64,000 bases of DNA from Siphonobacter curvatus (lineage in GTDB: Bacteria > Bacteroidota > Bacteroidia > Cytophagales > Spirosomataceae). Location of the stretch: the NCBI RefSeq assembly GCF_002943425.1, contig NZ_PTRA01000006.1:124001-188000 (forward strand). The letters run 5' to 3'. Positions 25,610 through 34,453 of this stretch are shown one piece after another. The notes beneath the pieces are model-generated. The model was not told where the DNA came from, did no database searches, and saw nothing but the letters and a program-made list of their open reading frames with translations. Both the position numbers and the translations under genes were made by a program. Each line of letters begins with the position of its first letter. The stretch's first letter is position 1.

Positions 25610-26263
25610 ATGAAAATCAAAGCAATCATTACTGGAGCTACGGGTATGGTAGGCGAAGGGGTACTGTTCGAATGCCTGAAGCATCCCGACGTTGAGCAGG
25701 TGCTGGTGATCAACCGGAAGCCAGGGGGCTTATCCCATCCTAAACTGAAAGAAATCATCCATAAGGATTTCTTCAATCTGCAACCCATTGCTTCGCAACT
25801 GGCCGGTTTCAATGCCTGTTATTTCTGTCTAGGCGTATCGTCGGTCGGTATGAGTCAGGAAGAGTACAGGCGAACTACTTACGATCTGACGCTCCATTTC
25901 GCCCAGACGGTCGCTCAATACAATTCGGATCTGACCTTTTGTTACGTTACCGGGGCGGGAACAAATGAGCAGGGTCGCATCGCCTGGGCTCGGGTGAAGG
26001 GAGCCACCGAAAGTGCCTTAATGCGTTTGTTTCCCAAAGCATATATGTTTCGTCCTGGTTTTATGAAAGCGGTGCCCGGCCAGAAAAATGTAAAAAGTTT
26101 TTATAAATGGATTGCCTGGGTCTACCCGCTGGGGCGAGCCCTGTTTCCCGGGGGCTTCTGTACGCTGGAAGAAGTAGGGCAGGCCATGATTCACGCCGCT
26201 CAAAAAGGTTATCCCAAGGCAGTACTGGAAGTGAAAGACATCGTAACACTGGCACGAACGTAA
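25610..26263 (+). CDS. NAD(P)-binding Rossmann-fold epimerase-like protein
   Basis: A 217-residue cytoplasmic protein. ITGATGMVGEGVLFECL near the N-terminus is the glycine-rich dinucleotide motif of the atypical SDR/NAD-dependent epimerase group. CYFCLGVSSVGMSQEEY and WARVKGATESALMRL further along match the small Bacteroidota-type epimerase proteins. The short length suggests an atypical SDR, possibly a redox sensor or reductase rather than a sugar epimerase. It lies 30 bases after the esterase gene. Substrate unknown. Confidence 0.75.
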   Translation: MKIKAIITGATGMVGEGVLFECLKHPDVEQVLVINRKPGGLSHPKLKEIIHKDFFNLQPIASQLAGFNACYFCLGVSSVGMSQEEYRRTTYDLTLHFAQTVAQYNSDLTFCYVTGAGTNEQGRIAWARVKGATESALMRLFPKAYMFRPGFMKAVPGQKNVKSFYKWIAWVYPLGRALFPGGFCTLEEVGQAMIHAAQKGYPKAVLEVKDIVTLART

Positions 26264-26486
26264 GTAGACATGGGAAAAGCTGAAACGTATAAAAACAAAC
26301 GGCTGGCGAGTATTTATTATAGGTTGGAGGAAGTACTGCTCTTTGAACGTTCCGTTATTCACCTAGACGGAGTTTAGCACTTCTTACTGGCAGGAAAGGT
26401 TTTCATCTTTTGATAGTAGTTAACCGTTTTAAGTTATTACAATCAAAACTCTGCACGGACGCCATACATCCAGGTCCCGGCCTATC

Positions 26487-26634
26487 GCATTCCATGCGGG
26501 GCATCCCATGCCGGAATTCCATTCTGGGACTGAAGCCGCCAACCATTCCATGGGGCCCCCTCGGCAATGCGGTGGGACTGAGCAAGAGGAGTGAGCGGCG
26601 GGCGTGCCGGCATGGGATGCCCCGCATGGAATGC
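26487..26634. repeat. 28-bp perfect inverted repeat element
   Basis: The 28 bases at 26487-26514 (starting GCATTCCATGCGGGGCATCC) occur as an exact reverse complement at 26607-26634, with 92 GC-rich bases between. Within the spacer, ATTCCATGGGG-type words recur. The unit stands alone in the 26264-26844 gap, which holds no gene. It looks like a small palindromic mobile repeat (REP/MITE type) or a large stem-loop. No transposase is nearby. Confidence 0.7.
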
Positions 26635-26844
26635 ATACGGACTACATAACCAGCTGTGCCTGTGGGACGAAGATGGATCTATCTAAAACAGAACTTTCAT
26701 TACTATAAAACAAATCATCAATTTTAAAATTTCTCACAAATAGTATACTAATTATATAGAGTAAATATATATTTGATGCGGATTTGTAACTATCCGCTGT
26801 ACAAGTTCTTTTGGTTCACTTGTACCTATCCCGTCTGCTTCCCT

Positions 26845-28554
26845 ATGAAACGCTCTTTATTTGCTCTGTGTCTACTTTCTATACCAGCCTTCAGCCAACG
26901 TGTGTACCACGATGACCATCATCACGATCCCGAAGGTCGAACGATGAATCACGATCACCTGGTCCATATTCAGGAGTACCGAAAAGAAACAGTATATATT
27001 CATAACCTGCCTGCTCCGGAAATTATGACGGGCATTGGGACTTCCGACCTGAGCATTCAAACCAAAAATCCGCTGACCCAACGGTATTTTAGTCAGGGCG
27101 TTGCTCTGCTTCACAGCTTTTGGGATTTTGAAGCGTACCGGGCCTTTAAAGAAGCTTCCCGTCAGGACTCCACCGCTATTATGCCGTACTGGGGTATTTA
27201 CAGTGCCATTGGTTCGATGGAAGGGGATGATTTTGCTGCCGACCGTATCCGGGCGGTGAGAAAACTGAAAGAACTGAAAGCCAAGGCAAATCCGCACGAA
27301 AGACGCTACGCGGAGGCCGTCCTGGCCCGCGATGTACCGGGAGCCAGCGGAAAAAAAGAATACGAGCGAATCCTGGAGTTACTCGTTCATGAATACCCGG
27401 AAGATGTAGACGCAAAACTCTTTTTAGCCCTGAGCAAAATGAGCGGCTACGATCTGAAACTCAATCCGCGGGAGGGCACGATGTACGCTGAATATCTGCT
27501 CCGGGATGTCCTTAAATCCCACCCTGATAATGCCGGAGCCCATCATTACTGGATTCACCTCAAAGAAAATTGTTGCCCGGCCGAAGCCCTCGAAAGCTGC
27601 GAAGTACTGCCCAAACTAGGACCCGCCTCGAGTCACTTGGTACACATGCCGGGCCACGTGTACTACAAGCTGGGGGAGTATCAGAAAGCCTTCGATACGT
27701 TTAAAGCTTCCGTTGCCGTCGATTCCGTTTACATGAAAAAACAGGGTATTCAGGAAGTCGATGCCTGGAATTATATCCACAATATCAATTACTTACTGGC
27801 CAACTGTGCCGAAGACGGACGTTATGCGACGGCCCTATATTACGCCGAGAAACTACAGAATATGCCCGCTTCCAAAGAGCGGAAACGCAAGTACGAAGGC
27901 CGGTTTTTCTATCAGGGTATTCTGGCTCCCGTGAAAATGGAAATCTGTTTTGGCTACTACGACCGGGCTGCCAAACGCTTGCAGGCCATTTCACCCCGCG
28001 ATAGTCTGTATTCGGTGAAAGCAATGGCTTACAAAGACGGGCTATACTACTTCGCGGCGGGTATGGACGCGATACGCCGAAACAAGGTGGAAGAGGCCCA
28101 GAAGTACGTCGATGCCCTTGATGCCACGCTGTGGCGGAATGTGAATCAATTTAATGAAGAAGACGTCATCAATACACGCCGGGTAAATGACCTCAACGTG
28201 GCTTCACTTGAATTACAGGGGCTCATCAAAAATGCCCAGGGGCATCGGGATGAAGCCATTGCCTTACTCGAAAAAGCAAAAATCAAGGAAGAGGAATTGG
28301 GCTACAGCGAACCGCCTTCCTACGCTCGTCCCGTACTGATCAGTCTGGCCGAGGTCCATTTGCAAGCCAAGCACTACGAACACGCGATTCACGCCTATGA
28401 GGAATTACTTAAAAAACACCCGCATTCGGCTAATGGCTTGTGGGGTTTGTATAAAGTGTACCAGAAAAAAGGCGACGCGGCGAAAGCCAAAGAATACGCA
28501 GCATTACTGGCCAAAACGGCTCGCTACGGTGAGAAAAGTCTGTATCCGCTTTAG
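26845..28554 (+). CDS. Secreted TPR-repeat protein with a His-rich N-terminus
   Basis: About 569 residues from the ATG at 26845, chosen because it gives a clean signal peptide (MKRSLFALCLLSIPAFSQ); a longer frame upstream does not. The mature start contains YHDDHHHD and NHDHLVH, a likely metal-binding tail. The body is made of tetratricopeptide-like helical repeats: ALLHSFWDFEAYRAFKEA, YYKLGEYQKAFDTFKASV, KHYEHAIHAYEELLKKHP and others. Proteins of this kind are periplasmic or surface-associated scaffolds. It lies ahead of the first SusC/SusD pair (156-base gap) but may be a separate unit. Function not known. Confidence 0.75.
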   Translation: MKRSLFALCLLSIPAFSQRVYHDDHHHDPEGRTMNHDHLVHIQEYRKETVYIHNLPAPEIMTGIGTSDLSIQTKNPLTQRYFSQGVALLHSFWDFEAYRAFKEASRQDSTAIMPYWGIYSAIGSMEGDDFAADRIRAVRKLKELKAKANPHERRYAEAVLARDVPGASGKKEYERILELLVHEYPEDVDAKLFLALSKMSGYDLKLNPREGTMYAEYLLRDVLKSHPDNAGAHHYWIHLKENCCPAEALESCEVLPKLGPASSHLVHMPGHVYYKLGEYQKAFDTFKASVAVDSVYMKKQGIQEVDAWNYIHNINYLLANCAEDGRYATALYYAEKLQNMPASKERKRKYEGRFFYQGILAPVKMEICFGYYDRAAKRLQAISPRDSLYSVKAMAYKDGLYYFAAGMDAIRRNKVEEAQKYVDALDATLWRNVNQFNEEDVINTRRVNDLNVASLELQGLIKNAQGHRDEAIALLEKAKIKEEELGYSEPPSYARPVLISLAEVHLQAKHYEHAIHAYEELLKKHPHSANGLWGLYKVYQKKGDAAKAKEYAALLAKTARYGEKSLYPL

Positions 28555-28710
28555 TTCTTAGTACAACCAACCCAATCCTTTATACCACCCAATCGCATGA
28601 TTTACGTGGCTAACCCGTGAAAGTTAGCCTGTGAGAAAGCTATGTCCTTGTGTGACGTATATATATAATCGTTAACTATTCTTTTTCTCTCTCATCTATC
28701 CATTTATTTC

Positions 28711-31700
28711 ATGTATTCAAGGTTAAATCAAGTGGGACCTCGCTGGTTGAAGGTAGCCAGTCTGGCGGCGGTACTGGGCCTGAGCGAAGGTATTCCGCTA
28801 CGGACCCATGCCCTTCCTTCCGTTACCTCGTTTCGTCATCGGGCGTTTCCGATTCAGGGTCGCGTAACCGATGCCAACGGCGAAGCCCTGCCGGGGGTGA
28901 GTGTTCGACAGAAAAACTCGACTATCGGTACCATAACTGATGCCAATGGGCAGTTTAAACTGGACGTGGCTCAAGCCAGTGACGTGCTGATTTTCTCCTT
29001 TGTTGGCTACAGCACCCAGGAGGTTACGGTTGGGTCTCAAAAACAGCTATCGGTACAGTTGGTATCCGCCAATCAGGAACTCAATGAAGTGGTAGTCGTA
29101 GGGTACGCTCAGGTGAAAAAAGGGGCCGAAACAAGTGCGGTCTCCATAGTCAAAGGCGTAGATCTGAAAAACCAGCACGGCGTTAGTTTCAGTGAACGGG
29201 TACAGGGTTTGACGCCGGGTTTACAGATTTCTTCCAACTCGGGCGTCGAAGGCGGGAGCGTGCTGGTTCGCCTGCGGGGGGCTACGTCGATCAATGCCGG
29301 GAATGATCCGCTCTATGTGATTGACGGGGTATTTATCAACAGCAATTCATTACAGGGCGTACGGACGGGTGGTCAGACCACCAATCCACTGGCCGATATT
29401 AATCCCAACGATATTGAAAATATTGAAGTACTTAAGGATGCTAACGCCACGGCCGTATACGGGGCCCGAGGAGCCAATGGGGTAATCATCATTACGACCA
29501 AACGGGGTTCCAAAAATGGCAAAACCAAGATCAATTTTTCTACTTCGGTAGGCGTTGCCAAAGCTCCTAAACTCTGGGACCTGACTACGGGTCCGCAGCA
29601 CGCCGAAATTCTTAACGAGCAGTGGATCAATGATGGTAATCCAGCGGCTACGCGTCCTTTCCGTCCCGTTAGTGAAGGAGGGCAGGGGAACCCACAAGAT
29701 CAGGGAACGTACGACCGACTGAGTCTGGTGTTTCGAACGGCGGTACAGCAATCCAACAATCTGTCGATTACGGGCGGGAATGAAAAAACGCAGTTCTACC
29801 TGGGCGGCGAAGTCACCAATCAGAATTCCATTCTGAAACTACAGGATTTCCAGCGATTGGGATTCCGGGTCAATGTTGACCATCAGATTAATAAGAAACT
29901 ACAGGTCGGATTAAGTACCTCCTACAGTGCAACGAAGCGGCAATTGGCCCGTACCGGTGACACGGGCGGGATTTTGAATACGGGATTACATACCCCAACG
30001 CTCACGCCCCTCTTCGCGGCGGATGGTTCCTATAACCGCGGGGAACGCTTCAACAACCCCTACGTACTCCTGGAAAATTCCAACAACTACGCGTACGGAA
30101 AACACCTGATTGCCAATGCATATCTGAAATGGAACCTTACGAAAGATCTCACCTTCAAAAGCTCCTGGAGTCTGGACGACAACTACTACAACGAAGCCGT
30201 TTACTACAACGCCAATCTGACGGAAGGAAGAGCTACCAATGGGAGTGCCACCAACGCGACCACGCTCGACCGTACCTGGATTGCCGAACAATTGCTCAAT
30301 TACATTGCTCCCCTGGGCGAAAAGCATTTCCTGACCGTTTTTCTGGGGAATACACTCCAGAGGAATGAATTTCAACGTTCCACGATTACCGGTACCAACT
30401 TTCCCAGTACGCAGTTCACCACCATCTCAGCCGCCGCCATCACGACGGGCAGTACCACCGGCATTACGCCTTCGGGCCTGATTTCGTACTTTGGCGGAGC
30501 TAATTATAGTTTCGACAGTCGGTACAGCGTGGATTTAAACGTGCGTACGGATGCTTCCTCCCGCTTCGGGGCCAACAATCGCTGGGGTACTTTTCCTTCA
30601 GCAGGGGTGTCCTGGCGGTTAGGACAGGAGCGATTCATTCGGGAGAATGTGCGATTTGTGAATGATCTGAAACTGAAAGCCAGTATTGGTTGGACGGGTA
30701 ACCAGAGCATCCCCGATTTTGCTTCGCTGGGGCTGTGGTCGGGAGGTAACAACTACCTTGATCGTCCCGGGGTGTCGCCGGCTCAGCTGGCAAACCAGAA
30801 TTTGAAGTGGGAAACGACTCGCCAGTGGAACGTGGGTTTGGAGGCCGCTTTGTTTGCGAACCGACTGAAGTTTGAATGGGATGTGTACAACAAATACACC
30901 ACGGATTTGCTGCTGCAGGTACCGATTCCGGCTAAAACGGGCTTTTCATCGTCCTTCCAGAACTTAGGCGAAATGAGTAACAAAGGCTTTGAATTCCAGA
31001 TTACGTCCGTGAACATTTCCAGTAACAAGCTCGAATGGACGACCAGCTTCAACGTAGCCCACAACGTCAATACCATTGAGAAGCTGCCCATTTCGTTCAC
31101 GCAGTACAACCGCGACTGGGTACGCCTCCAGGAAGGTCAGCCCATGTATTCGTTCTGGCTGTACAAACAATTGTACGTCGATCCGCAAACGGGCAATGCC
31201 GTATATGATGATTCCCGAACGAAGGATGGTAAAATTACTACTGATGACCGCCAGATTGTAGGCAATGCCTGGCCCGCGTACTACGGCGGCTTACGGAACA
31301 GTTTCCGTTTCAACAGCTTCGACTTCTCGTTCTTCTTTTACTTCTCGCAGGGAAATAAAGTCTTTAACATGAACCGCTACTTTCAGGAACACGCGGGTTC
31401 ACGGGGTACGTCCTGGTCCTTGCTCGCCAGCCAGATGCGACGCTGGCAGCAACCTGGTGACGTAACGGACATTCCCCGGGTGACCATTTTACCCAACGCC
31501 GACGGTAGCTACAACCATAATTTTGAAAGCAGCCGTTTTCTGGAAGATGCGTCGTTTATCCGTCTACGAAGCGTAGCTCTGGGCTATTCTCTGCCAACCG
31601 CCATTTTGTCGAAAGTACGCCTACAACAAGCTCGTCTGTACGTCAACGCTACCAACCTGCTGACCTTCACCAAATACTCGGGACCTGATCCGGAAATCAA

Positions 31701-31800
31701 TACCGCTCAGGATTACGCGAACGCTACCGTTCAGGGCCTTGATTTTTCCATGCCTCCGCACCCCCGTACGGTCGAAGTAGGTTTAAATCTCACGTTTTAA
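28711..31800 (+). CDS. SusC/RagA-type TonB-linked outer-membrane protein (first pair)
   Basis: A 1029-residue SusC-family transporter. An N-terminal carboxypeptidase-like domain (IQGRVTDANGEALPGVSV) leads to the linker LNEVVVVGYAQVKK and the SusC plug signature VLKDANATAVYGARGANGVIIITTKRG. The barrel ends in a C-terminal F. The N-terminus (SRLNQVGPRWLKVASLAAVLG) is a less typical signal. With the lipoprotein encoded one base later it forms a pedal-bin nutrient importer. The following TlpA gene and the preceding TPR gene do not reveal the ligand; no glycoside hydrolase is in the cluster, so peptides or other solutes are possible. Confidence 0.92.
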   Translation: MYSRLNQVGPRWLKVASLAAVLGLSEGIPLRTHALPSVTSFRHRAFPIQGRVTDANGEALPGVSVRQKNSTIGTITDANGQFKLDVAQASDVLIFSFVGYSTQEVTVGSQKQLSVQLVSANQELNEVVVVGYAQVKKGAETSAVSIVKGVDLKNQHGVSFSERVQGLTPGLQISSNSGVEGGSVLVRLRGATSINAGNDPLYVIDGVFINSNSLQGVRTGGQTTNPLADINPNDIENIEVLKDANATAVYGARGANGVIIITTKRGSKNGKTKINFSTSVGVAKAPKLWDLTTGPQHAEILNEQWINDGNPAATRPFRPVSEGGQGNPQDQGTYDRLSLVFRTAVQQSNNLSITGGNEKTQFYLGGEVTNQNSILKLQDFQRLGFRVNVDHQINKKLQVGLSTSYSATKRQLARTGDTGGILNTGLHTPTLTPLFAADGSYNRGERFNNPYVLLENSNNYAYGKHLIANAYLKWNLTKDLTFKSSWSLDDNYYNEAVYYNANLTEGRATNGSATNATTLDRTWIAEQLLNYIAPLGEKHFLTVFLGNTLQRNEFQRSTITGTNFPSTQFTTISAAAITTGSTTGITPSGLISYFGGANYSFDSRYSVDLNVRTDASSRFGANNRWGTFPSAGVSWRLGQERFIRENVRFVNDLKLKASIGWTGNQSIPDFASLGLWSGGNNYLDRPGVSPAQLANQNLKWETTRQWNVGLEAALFANRLKFEWDVYNKYTTDLLLQVPIPAKTGFSSSFQNLGEMSNKGFEFQITSVNISSNKLEWTTSFNVAHNVNTIEKLPISFTQYNRDWVRLQEGQPMYSFWLYKQLYVDPQTGNAVYDDSRTKDGKITTDDRQIVGNAWPAYYGGLRNSFRFNSFDFSFFFYFSQGNKVFNMNRYFQEHAGSRGTSWSLLASQMRRWQQPGDVTDIPRVTILPNADGSYNHNFESSRFLEDASFIRLRSVALGYSLPTAILSKVRLQQARLYVNATNLLTFTKYSGPDPEINTAQDYANATVQGLDFSMPPHPRTVEVGLNLTF

Positions 31801-31801
31801 C

Positions 31802-33166
31802 ATGAAAAGAAAATCCTTTTTACATACCTCAGGTTTGGTACTGGTAGCTCTGACGGGCCTGCTGACGACTGCCTGCCGATCTTATTTTCTGGACGTAGAA
31901 CCGCAGCAAAGCATTTCGGATCAGTCGGTTATTGTTGATGCAGCGACGGCGGAAGTTGCCCTGCTGGGCGTGTACGACAAGCTACAGTCGAGCAATTACT
32001 ACGGCGGCGACGGCTACCAGGCCGCCGCGTATCTGGCGGGTGGCGATAACCTGTGGGTCGGTACACTAAATTATTACAGCAACTTCATCACGCATTCGTA
32101 CCGTTCGGACAATACATTGCTCAACAACGTCTGGTCCACGATTTATACGGCGGTCAACGGAGCGAACAATGTAATCGACAAAGTAGAGAAGCTGGATAAC
32201 CGGGTCATTACCGAAGCCGTACGCAAACAGTACATTGGCGAAGCGTATGTCCTGCGTTCTCTGGCTTTGTTCGACTTGGCCCGGGCCTGGGGCAATGTAC
32301 CGATCATTTTAAAACCGACGACTTCGCCCAACGATTTCGATGGCATTAAACAAAGTACGCAAAAGGACGTATACCGGCAGGTACTGGCCGATCTGACCAC
32401 CGCCGAAAACCTTCTGCCCGCCCGCGTGGACCGCAACCGCGTGACCCTGAACACGGTTTACGCCCTGAAGGCTCGTGTGCATTTGTACAACGGTGATTTT
32501 CAGGAAGCGGAAACCTACGCATCCAAACTGATTGCGGATAGCAATTATGAACTGGTAAGCTGGGCTACGATCCTGAACGGAAAAAACACCAAAGAATCCA
32601 TTTTCGAGCTGGCGTACAGTACCGCCGACCGTAGTGCTCACTACGGTTCCTGGTCGAACGATGGGTACCGGAATCAGTTCTGCCCCGGTCCTGACATCTA
32701 CGCTTTGCTGCAAAATCCAGCGACGGGCGGGGAACGGAAACAGCTCATCAAGGATATTTCTACACCAGCTATTCGCAATTACTTCGTACAATTGCTGTAC
32801 TGGCGATCTACGTCCGACAATCCGACGTACCTGTTCCGAATCGCTGAACAGTATCTGATCCGTTCGGAAGCCCGTATCAAAAAAGCAACGCCCGACGTCG
32901 CGGGTGCTCTGGCCGATCTGAACGCGGTACGGGCTCGCTCGAAAGTGGCGGCGTTGACGGTGACTACGGCAACGGAACTGGCACTGGCTCTGGAGAACGA
33001 ACGGCGGGTAGAATTTGCCTTTGAACCGCACCGCTGGTTTGATCTGGTACGAACCAACCGGGCGGCAACAGTACTCGGTGTAACGGATGCCAATAAATGG
33101 ATTTTTCCCATTCCGTACAATGATTTAGCCGCTGATAAGGATTTAGTGCAAAATCCGGGATATTAA
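31802..33166 (+). CDS. SusD/RagB nutrient-binding lipoprotein (first pair)
   Basis: A 454-residue lipoprotein with lipobox LLTTAC (Cys25), then the SusD start FLDVEPQQSISDQ. TPR-like helices include LRSLALFDLARAWGNVPII and the C-terminal LALENERRVEFAFEPHRWFDLVRTN, both family hallmarks. It starts 1 base after the SusC stop and should cap that transporter at the cell surface. The TlpA-family gene follows 30 bases later in the same unit. Confidence 0.92.
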   Translation: MKRKSFLHTSGLVLVALTGLLTTACRSYFLDVEPQQSISDQSVIVDAATAEVALLGVYDKLQSSNYYGGDGYQAAAYLAGGDNLWVGTLNYYSNFITHSYRSDNTLLNNVWSTIYTAVNGANNVIDKVEKLDNRVITEAVRKQYIGEAYVLRSLALFDLARAWGNVPIILKPTTSPNDFDGIKQSTQKDVYRQVLADLTTAENLLPARVDRNRVTLNTVYALKARVHLYNGDFQEAETYASKLIADSNYELVSWATILNGKNTKESIFELAYSTADRSAHYGSWSNDGYRNQFCPGPDIYALLQNPATGGERKQLIKDISTPAIRNYFVQLLYWRSTSDNPTYLFRIAEQYLIRSEARIKKATPDVAGALADLNAVRARSKVAALTVTTATELALALENERRVEFAFEPHRWFDLVRTNRAATVLGVTDANKWIFPIPYNDLAADKDLVQNPGY

Positions 33167-33196
33167 ATACGATCTTTCCATCAAATCAATGCTCGC

Positions 33197-34207
33197 ATGA
33201 ATCTGCTCAAATCTTTAACACTCGCGGTAAGCCTCGGTCTGGCTACGCTCGCTCAGGCTCAAACACCTGTTACCCTCACCGGAACCGTAGCCGGCGTGAA
33301 CACGGGCAAGGTGTATTTGCAACGCTTTCACAACAAAATGTTCTTTACGGTGGAGGCCGTACCCGTCAAAGATGGGAAATTTCAGATTCAGCGAAAATTG
33401 AAGCTACCAGAAGTGTACGCACTGACGCTGGATACGACCCGGGGCAATCAATTCCTGTTTCTGGATGCCGGCGATACGCAAGTGGCGATCCAGCTGGATA
33501 GTGCTCAATATTACCGGAATACGAAAATAAACGGCTCGCAGGGACAGGATTTATTAGCCAGCTTTCGGCAGGGGAAAGAAGGTGAAATTCAGGCCTTTAT
33601 CTCGAAACACCCGACATCCATTGTTCCGACTTATATTCTTTACCGTGAATATTCCTATCGTCTGACACCGGATGAAATTGAAAAAAATGTAGCTCTATTG
33701 GACGCATCCTTACAGAAAACACCCTACGTACAAACGCTTAAACAGCTCGTTACTACGTTGCGGAGCGTGCAGGTAGGAGAAAAAGCGAAGGACTTTCAGG
33801 CGAATACGCCCGACGGTAAACCGCTGCGTTTGTCGAGCTTGTACGGTAAGAGTTACGTATTGATCGACTTTTGGGCGGCCTGGTGCGGTCCCTGCCGTCG
33901 GGAAAATCCCAATCTGGTAAAAACCTATAATCAGTACAAGGATCAGGGCTTCACGATTCTGGGCGTATCCCTCGACAAAACAAAAGAAGCCTGGCTGAAA
34001 GCTATTGAAAAAGATCAATTGACCTGGCCTCAGGTTACGGATCTGGCGTACTGGAATAGTGCTCCGGCTCAACTCTACGGGGTACGGGCAATTCCCTCGA
34101 ACGTTTTACTGGATGCGGAAGGGCGGATTGTGGCCCGTAACTTACGGGGTGAAGAACTGGCGGCCAAGCTGGAAGATTTGTATCGAAAGTCAGCGGCTAA
34201 CAAGTAA
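33197..34207 (+). CDS. TlpA-family thiol-disulfide protein with DUF4369-like N-terminus
   Basis: A 336-residue exported protein (signal ending TLAQAQ). The N-terminal half has the DUF4369-like beta domain (LTGTVAGVNTGKVYLQRF). The C-terminal half is a redoxin domain: FQANTPDGKPLRLSSLYGKS, active site FWAAWCGPCRRENPN and cis-Pro AIPSNVLLD. It should reduce or oxidise thiols in the periplasm. TlpA genes often follow SusCD pairs in Bacteroidota. A hairpin terminator closes the unit. Confidence 0.85.
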   Translation: MNLLKSLTLAVSLGLATLAQAQTPVTLTGTVAGVNTGKVYLQRFHNKMFFTVEAVPVKDGKFQIQRKLKLPEVYALTLDTTRGNQFLFLDAGDTQVAIQLDSAQYYRNTKINGSQGQDLLASFRQGKEGEIQAFISKHPTSIVPTYILYREYSYRLTPDEIEKNVALLDASLQKTPYVQTLKQLVTTLRSVQVGEKAKDFQANTPDGKPLRLSSLYGKSYVLIDFWAAWCGPCRRENPNLVKTYNQYKDQGFTILGVSLDKTKEAWLKAIEKDQLTWPQVTDLAYWNSAPAQLYGVRAIPSNVLLDAEGRIVARNLRGEELAAKLEDLYRKSAANK

Positions 34208-34222
34208 ATTAATCGATAGGCG

Positions 34223-34263
34223 AACCGGGATTTCTCAGCCTGAGGGGGTTGGGATTCCCGGTT
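34223..34263 (+). terminator. Probable terminator of the SusCD-TlpA unit
   Basis: AACCGGGA (34223-34230) pairs with TCCCGGTT (34256-34263), and a second small stem (CTCAG/CTGAG) lies within the loop. Only a short T-rich stretch follows, so strength is moderate. Confidence 0.5.
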
Positions 34264-34453
34264 TATTCATGTTAGTACTATTAGAGCACGACAGGTTTCG
34301 CATTGTCTGTATCAGTAAACATTAGGATTATACGATTACTGGCAATAAAAACAGTCTATGCATAAATGTTTTTCATAAAAAATTATATATGTAAGCATTT
34401 TTCATAAAAAATAAGTAAATTTCATACGTTTACGATACCCTTTAGTTGAACGT

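Noticed and set aside
26410-26649. Open frames on both strands through the 28-bp inverted repeat
   Set aside because: The residue pattern is mirrored by the repeat itself; there is no sign of coding selection.
32309-33031. A 240-codon open frame on the minus strand opposite the first SusD gene
   Set aside because: SusD on the plus strand is certain; the antisense frame is a by-product of GC-rich codon usage and shows no motif.
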